Shown piece after piece: positions 7,946-12,412 of a stretch of 12,412 nt of DNA. The position numbers were made by a program, and so were the translations under genes. The stretch is from contig DCMG01000067.1 of NCBI GenBank assembly GCA_002321335.1, forward strand, positions 2,095 through 14,506. The letters are read 5' to 3'. How positions within the stretch are numbered: position 1 is the stretch's first letter; each line of letters begins with the position of its first letter. Below the pieces are notes generated by a model, which worked only from the letters and a program-made list of their open reading frames with translations, was not told where the DNA came from and ran no database searches. The DNA is from Bacteroidales bacterium UBA1628. GTDB taxonomy: Bacteria > Bacteroidota > Bacteroidia > Bacteroidales > UBA932.

Positions 7946-9673
7946 ATGAATATGAAAAAATACATACACATTCTATCTGTCATTCTTTGCTCCGCCTTCT
8001 GCGCCGGATGCATCGAGGAGACATTCCCGAGCGACATGGCCACACCGGAGCAGATCCAAGGCTCTAAGTCTCTGGAATACCTGACGAACAGTCTTCCGGC
8101 GTATCTCGTGACCTGGGACACCTACGGCAGCAGCAACAACACGCAGGACTGGGGATATCCTTGCCAGATGTACATGCGCGAGATAATGGGCGAGGACTTT
8201 CCTATGGCAGACAACGGCTACAACTACTGGGCATGGCTTGAGAACGCCATCTCGCTGCGCTACATGTACTACTACCCGTACTACTATTATTATTCATTCA
8301 TCAAGAACGCCAACAACGTCATCACGCAGGCGAGCCTCATGAAACCGGAGGAAAACGAAGCCATCAGACACAATCTCGGCATCGGACTTGGCTACAGAGC
8401 GATGCTCTATCTGGATCTGAGCCGTCTTTTCGAGTACAGAGCCACCGGAGTGGCGTCGCTTGACAACGAGGCGCAGGAGAAGGGCTGCTACGGCATAACG
8501 GTGCCTATCGTCAAGGAAAACACCGCGACCAATGACTTGACAAACAATCCGTGCGCGCCTTTCTACACGATGTACAGATTCATAATGAATGACTTGAACA
8601 GGGCCGAAGACTGTCTTAAAGGCTATTCAAGGACCAGCAAGGCACTTATGGACCAGAGCGTCATCTACGGATTGAAGACACGCCTGTGGCTTGACATGGC
8701 GAGCCGGTTCGAGAAGGATCCCGAGGCTCTGGCCAAACAGATCGAGGCTGAAAGTGACACTGACGGCTACGGCAAGCTCGGAATCACTTCGGCCAATGAC
8801 TGCTTCGCAAAAGCGGCCGAATATGCCCTTAAGGTTATCTCAAATCCGGCATGCACACCTCTCACCCAGGAAGAATGGAGTGATCCAGCCACAGGATTCA
8901 ACACTCCTCAGTCATCGTGGCTGCTCGGGACATCCATCACCAGCAAGGAGCAGATCAACTACAACTACTGGAACACATTCCTTGGCTACATGGCCTCTGA
9001 GGCGGACTGGGGAATGGCCAACGACAGCTACTACGGTTATCGTTGCATCGGGAAGGCCTTGTACGACAAGATTTCCGACAGCGACTGGCGCAAGAACAGC
9101 TGGATCTCACCAGACGATGCCGGCAAGACACCGATTCCGGAGAAATACAGAACATCCGTCTCCGAGACAAAATGGAGCGGAATCCCTGCCTACACCAATC
9201 TTAAGTTCCGTCCTGGAAGTGGTTCTCTCACAGTATTGGAGACCGGGCTTATCGCATGTCTGCCGATGATGCGTGTGGAGGAGATGTATTTCGACTACTT
9301 CGAGGCCATCGCCCACACCGAAGGAGTCTCCGCCGCCGCGACAAAACTTCAGGAATTCATGAACACATACCGCTACACAGACGGTTCTTACACCTGCAAT
9401 GCGGCGGACATGGATGCTTTCATCAGCGAACTGATGGTCCAGAGAAGGATTGAATTCTGGGGCGAAGGTGTCAACTACTTCGACTACAAGCGCCTGGCAC
9501 TGACTGTCACCAGAAGTTACGACGGCACTAACTACGAGACAGAGTACCGGCTGAACTCTAACAAAGGCTACGTGGCCCCGTGGATGAACTACATGATTCC
9601 GGAGAGCGAGAAAGACCGCAACCAGGCAGTCATCATCTCACCTAATCCGTCAGGAGCGATCTCAGCGCAATAA
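7946..9673 (+). CDS. SusD/RagB family surface nutrient-binding lipoprotein
   Basis: This 575-residue lipoprotein is the partner of the upstream SusC and would act as the lid that captures ligand at the cell surface. The signal peptide ends in FCAG with the lipidated cysteine at residue 22. SusD hallmarks include the helical LGYRAMLYLDLSRLFEY (~150-166), the C-terminal MRVEEMYFDYFEA and RRIEFWGEGVNYFDYKRL (~499-516). The length is normal for the family. A tyrosine cluster (YMYYYPYYYYY, residues 106-116) is unusual and could line a binding surface. It starts 21 bp after the SusC stop. An in-frame ATG six bases downstream (7952) has the GAATATGAAA context seen at two other genes and may be the true start, while the first ATG shares AAGAGACA with the last operon gene; the two differ by only two residues. 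The family assignment is firm; the ligand is unknown. Confidence 0.94.
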   Translation: MNMKKYIHILSVILCSAFCAGCIEETFPSDMATPEQIQGSKSLEYLTNSLPAYLVTWDTYGSSNNTQDWGYPCQMYMREIMGEDFPMADNGYNYWAWLENAISLRYMYYYPYYYYYSFIKNANNVITQASLMKPEENEAIRHNLGIGLGYRAMLYLDLSRLFEYRATGVASLDNEAQEKGCYGITVPIVKENTATNDLTNNPCAPFYTMYRFIMNDLNRAEDCLKGYSRTSKALMDQSVIYGLKTRLWLDMASRFEKDPEALAKQIEAESDTDGYGKLGITSANDCFAKAAEYALKVISNPACTPLTQEEWSDPATGFNTPQSSWLLGTSITSKEQINYNYWNTFLGYMASEADWGMANDSYYGYRCIGKALYDKISDSDWRKNSWISPDDAGKTPIPEKYRTSVSETKWSGIPAYTNLKFRPGSGSLTVLETGLIACLPMMRVEEMYFDYFEAIAHTEGVSAAATKLQEFMNTYRYTDGSYTCNAADMDAFISELMVQRRIEFWGEGVNYFDYKRLALTVTRSYDGTNYETEYRLNSNKGYVAPWMNYMIPESEKDRNQAVIISPNPSGAISAQ

Positions 9674-9696
9674 CAAACCAACAGGAGATTTTGAAT

Positions 9697-10677
9697 ATGA
9701 AAAAGATCAATGAATATATTTGTCTGGCCGCTGCCGGTCTGGCCGTTCTTATGGCCGGATCATCATGCGGCACAAAAGACAGCTACGAGAAAGGGCCGGA
9801 GACATCACAGGGCTGCATCGCGGCGTATTTTCCGTCGTCCAACCAAACCAACTACACATTGACTCCTGAAGAATATTCAGCGTCAGACATATTGTCACTT
9901 AAAGTCGAGCGTGCCGTCTCCGATGCCGCCGCCTCGGTCCCGGTGATCGTGGTGAGCAAGGACGACGTGTTCGAGGTTCCTTCCACAGTGGAGTTCGCCG
10001 CCGGAGAATCCACGTCCACCCTTGACATCAAGATGAACGGACTGGAGCAGCGGGTGAACTACACGTTCACGGTAAGGCTTGGCGATGAGTATGTGGATCA
10101 CTATTCAGTACATGATGGCTCGGACGTGTTCAAAGGGGACATCGTGATCGCCAGATGGGTCAAGGTCGTTAAGAACGCCCGATTCATGTACTCCGGGCAG
10201 AAGTTCCCTGACACTTACTCTGACATCTACAATCTCGATGGCTACAACAAGTTCTACATCGAGAACTTCCTCGGATCAGGAGTCAACCTTGGTTTCTCCA
10301 TCAAGAGCTACGATGAGGAAGAGAAGAAATTCATCACATTCAACCCTTCCGACAGGACTACTTGGAAGGGCACGTTCATTCCTTTGGACCATTGCATGGA
10401 TGATCCGGACGGCGGGACCTGGTGGTGGCTGATGAAAGATGTCGCCAATCAGGAATATGCATCCTGGACTCCGGAAGGCAGCGAGACCGGGTTCAACTAC
10501 ATCAATTTCTACAAGGATGAGTCCACCACTGACTTCGCCAGCATAGACATGAACGGCAGCACGGACAGCACTGCCGGATGGCTCTGCTCATACGGTTATC
10601 TGACTGATGATTCGGAGACCGGCTACGTGTACGTCTACATGTATTGGAACAGCAATGACATTCCGTCTGAAGAATAA
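9697..10677 (+). CDS. Lipoprotein in SusE-like position, putative surface ligand-binding protein
   Basis: This encodes 326 residues with a lipobox (AGSSC, cysteine 24), so it is probably outer-membrane anchored. Residues ~45-135 form a beta-rich domain (LKVERAVSDAAASVPVIVV ... VPSTVEFAAGESTSTLDI) of the kind common at the N-terminus of Bacteroidota lipoproteins beside SusCD pairs, resembling Calx-beta/DUF4843-type folds. Residues ~140-326 form a second beta-rich, aromatic-rich module (GYNKFYIENFLGSGVNLGFSI; TWWWLMKDV), resembling modules in the next gene. The gene begins 23 bp after SusD, with the GAATATGAAA start context; the in-frame TTG at 9691 is rejected as the start. Proteins at this position in SusCD loci usually bind the locus substrate at the cell surface, and I infer that role here. 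No catalytic motif is visible. Confidence 0.82.
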   Translation: MKKINEYICLAAAGLAVLMAGSSCGTKDSYEKGPETSQGCIAAYFPSSNQTNYTLTPEEYSASDILSLKVERAVSDAAASVPVIVVSKDDVFEVPSTVEFAAGESTSTLDIKMNGLEQRVNYTFTVRLGDEYVDHYSVHDGSDVFKGDIVIARWVKVVKNARFMYSGQKFPDTYSDIYNLDGYNKFYIENFLGSGVNLGFSIKSYDEEEKKFITFNPSDRTTWKGTFIPLDHCMDDPDGGTWWWLMKDVANQEYASWTPEGSETGFNYINFYKDESTTDFASIDMNGSTDSTAGWLCSYGYLTDDSETGYVYVYMYWNSNDIPSEE

Positions 10678-10691
10678 AACAACAAGAGACA

Positions 10692-12074
10692 ATGAAAAAA
10701 GTATATATCCTGCTTGCGCTTCTGTGCGCCTGCATATTCACATCATGCAAGGATGACGATCCTGTTTTGACTCCGCTTCAGACACCAAGCGGAGAAGTCT
10801 ATCAGGCGACCGTCTGCTCACTGACTTTCTTTTGGGACAAGGTTCAGAACGCCACCCAGTACGGCTACGAACTGAAAGACTCCAACGGCAGCGTTGTGGC
10901 TGGAGACGTGACCAACGGCACCACAGCCACATTCACGGGGCTTAAGGACAATTCCACCTACACGCTTGACGTGTGGGCATATTCAGAGTATGGATCACAA
11001 TATGAGAAATCAAAGGTAGCGTCACTGAGCGGCACAACCCCTGCAATAATACAGTTGGCGACGCCTTCACCTGCCGCCACGGTTGACGGAGCTGCCACGA
11101 TCACATGGGAAGCCGTTCCGAATGCGACCGGATATTCCTACACCTGTTCTTCCGACAATGGTACATCCGTGTCCGGCACTACCGCAGAGACCAGTGTCAC
11201 TCTTTACTCGCTGACTACGGGAACATATTCATTCTCCATCAAGGCAGTGAGTGACCAGGAGGCCTTCAGTGATTCGGAAGAGGCGACAGTCACTTTCGAA
11301 ATCGAGAAAAAAGAGTCTTGGAGAGTGGATGGCACATTCAACGATGGAGCCGACAACAAATGGACTGTCACGATGATCGCATGGAACAACGGAACCTACA
11401 CGTTGAAGAATTGGTACAACGTCGAAGGCTACGATCTTGAGTTCTCCGTCAACGACGACACCTCCATCAACATTCTCAACTGTTACGAAGCGTACCTGCC
11501 GAACATCTGGGTAGAGGCCGGCATCGAGGAAGACAATGGCTGGATTCAACTCTACACGGCATCCACCGGCAGCGGATCATACTCAAGCTTCGCAGGAACA
11601 AGGGCTGACGGTGGTTCCGTCTGGTTCTACAGCTACAAGACCGAGAATTACGCCGAGTTCACTTGGAATGGCGGAGGAAGCAGCCTGATCGATGAGATTG
11701 TCGGGACTTACGCCCAGAATGGCACCGGAATAGACTACACCGGCGTCCTCAGCGACAACGCAGCGTTCAACGCCACCAATGATGTGACCATCACCAAGAC
11801 CGGTGACAACACCATCGAGATGACCGGCTTCTTCTGCGAAGGCACAACATTGACCGCCACCCTTGACGAGAGCGCCAGAACCCTGACCTTTGACATTAGT
11901 GTCTGGCTGACATATTACTACTTCTCAGCAGCCGGAAATGTCTCGGCACCGGTTGTCGCCACAATAGCTGAAGACGGAACCATAACGTTCACAAGTTGGT
12001 CAGCCATGGCTGAATACTCAGGCGTGTACTATGACTATGTGGCCGACACGAGCACAACATTGACAAAGAAATAG
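10692..12074 (+). CDS. FN3-like multidomain lipoprotein, putative surface ligand-binding protein
   Basis: This is the last gene of the operon, 460 residues long. The signal peptide ends at FTSC with lipidated cysteine 19. Two FN3-like domains follow at ~27-115 and ~119-203, each with the pattern ...W..v.nAT.Y.Y.l... and ...YT/YSl.v.a.S.... (LTFFWDKVQNATQYGYEL; ATITWEAVPNATGYSYTC). The C-terminal half holds two further beta-rich modules of about 120 residues each (~209-325, GTFNDGADNKWTVT; ~333-460, GTYAQNG), which look like diverged copies of one fold. There are no enzyme motifs. Elongated, multidomain lipoproteins at the end of SusCD operons commonly act as surface-exposed binding proteins (SGBP type), and this fits that layout. 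It starts 14 bp after the previous gene and shares AAGAGACAATGAA with the SusD start. The terminator follows 24 bp after its stop. Confidence 0.85.
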   Translation: MKKVYILLALLCACIFTSCKDDDPVLTPLQTPSGEVYQATVCSLTFFWDKVQNATQYGYELKDSNGSVVAGDVTNGTTATFTGLKDNSTYTLDVWAYSEYGSQYEKSKVASLSGTTPAIIQLATPSPAATVDGAATITWEAVPNATGYSYTCSSDNGTSVSGTTAETSVTLYSLTTGTYSFSIKAVSDQEAFSDSEEATVTFEIEKKESWRVDGTFNDGADNKWTVTMIAWNNGTYTLKNWYNVEGYDLEFSVNDDTSINILNCYEAYLPNIWVEAGIEEDNGWIQLYTASTGSGSYSSFAGTRADGGSVWFYSYKTENYAEFTWNGGGSSLIDEIVGTYAQNGTGIDYTGVLSDNAAFNATNDVTITKTGDNTIEMTGFFCEGTTLTATLDESARTLTFDISVWLTYYYFSAAGNVSAPVVATIAEDGTITFTSWSAMAEYSGVYYDYVADTSTTLTKK

Positions 12075-12098
12075 TTCCGTACATCGGAAAAACAATCC

Positions 12099-12138
12099 AA
12101 GCCCTGAAGCAAAGAGTTGCCTCAGGGCTTTATTTGTT
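12099..12138 (+). terminator. Rho-independent-type terminator of the operon
   Basis: AAGCCCTGA (12099-12107) pairs perfectly with TCAGGGCTT (12122-12130). After one A/C mismatch, GCAA pairs with TTGC around an AGAG loop, giving a long stem. A T-rich tail (TATTTGTT) follows at once. It lies 24 bp after the stop of the last lipoprotein gene and marks the end of the six-gene operon. Confidence 0.88.
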
Positions 12139-12218
12139 GAGTTGACACAACGCACAAACTGCCATAAAAATTATGAAGTAAATGTCACCACAGAAAGGCA
12201 CAAACGGGACATTCTACG

Positions 12219-12412
12219 ATGAAAATAGCCAGAAAACTGCCAAAGGTTCATGGGGAAATGAGGGTAAGGATAAAGGTAAAAAAACGCAGCCTTGGGCACG
12301 AAAAACCGGAGGGAAGCAAAACGACTCCGGAGGGTGCTGATGGCACTGGCGGGAAGCGAAATGGGGCTATAACGACTCCGGAGGGCGCGGGAGAGCCGGG
12401 AAATCCTGAAGG
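12219..12412 (+). other. Open frame running off the right edge, doubtful coding
   Basis: From the ATG at 12219 the frame stays open for 64 codons to the edge, beginning MKIARKLPKVHGEM. It becomes low-complexity, with TTPEGA twice and many G, P, K and E residues. The minus strand is also open here (12412 down to a stop at 12248-12250, with PSGVV twice), which suggests the openness reflects GC-rich repeats rather than a gene. No family is recognised and the end is missing. Confidence 0.2.
12306..12385. repeat. Short GC-rich direct repeats with CTCCGGAG palindromes
   Basis: AACGACTCCGGAGGG occurs exactly at 12320-12334 and 12371-12385, and the core CCGGAGGG also occurs at 12306-12313. A linked motif, GGGAAGCRAAAYG, is found at 12311-12323 and 12351-12363, so the two motifs recur together in the same order; the second copy has 11 extra bases between them. 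Each AACGACTCCGGAGGG contains the 8-bp palindrome CTCCGGAG. The strand of origin is not known; this may be the edge of an intergenic repeat cluster. Confidence 0.6.

Overview
The window comes from a Bacteroidota genome, most likely a gut- or rumen-type Bacteroidales. The evidence is an adjacent SusC/SusD pair, a second outer-membrane barrel with a carboxypeptidase-regulatory-like N-terminus, several lipobox lipoproteins, a TTG-N18-TAnnTTTG promoter, and mostly weak Shine-Dalgarno sequences. The species cannot be told from the sequence. No RNA gene, CRISPR array, insertion sequence or transcription factor gene was seen.

Layout. Positions 1-1846 (minus strand) hold the first 615 codons of a TonB-dependent-receptor-like barrel of the OMP_b-brl_3 type; its 3' end lies beyond the left edge. 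A 305-bp divergent intergenic region follows. It contains a good consensus promoter for the barrel gene and a perfect 17-bp palindrome on the side of the rightward genes. From 2152 to 12074 six plus-strand genes lie only 12-23 bp apart: secreted M6 metalloprotease, small lipoprotein, SusC, SusD, a lipoprotein in the SusE-like position, and a larger lipoprotein with two FN3-like domains. A strong hairpin terminator at 12099-12138 closes this operon. The last ~270 bp are intergenic or the edge of another locus and carry short GC-rich direct repeats.

How the genes may work together. The locus has the shape of a polysaccharide utilization locus, but the only enzyme is a protease and there is no glycoside hydrolase. 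The simplest reading is a protein or peptide capture system. The M6 enzyme would cut proteins outside the cytoplasm, SusD and the two distal lipoproteins would bind products at the cell surface, and SusC would import them using TonB energy. This role is inferred from gene order and families.

The most notable oddity is that the natural SusC start codon (4735) is out of frame with the rest of SusC. Removing one T from a four-T run at 4759-4762 restores a textbook signal peptide. As written, the porin therefore lacks a proper export signal, through either a base error or a real frameshift.
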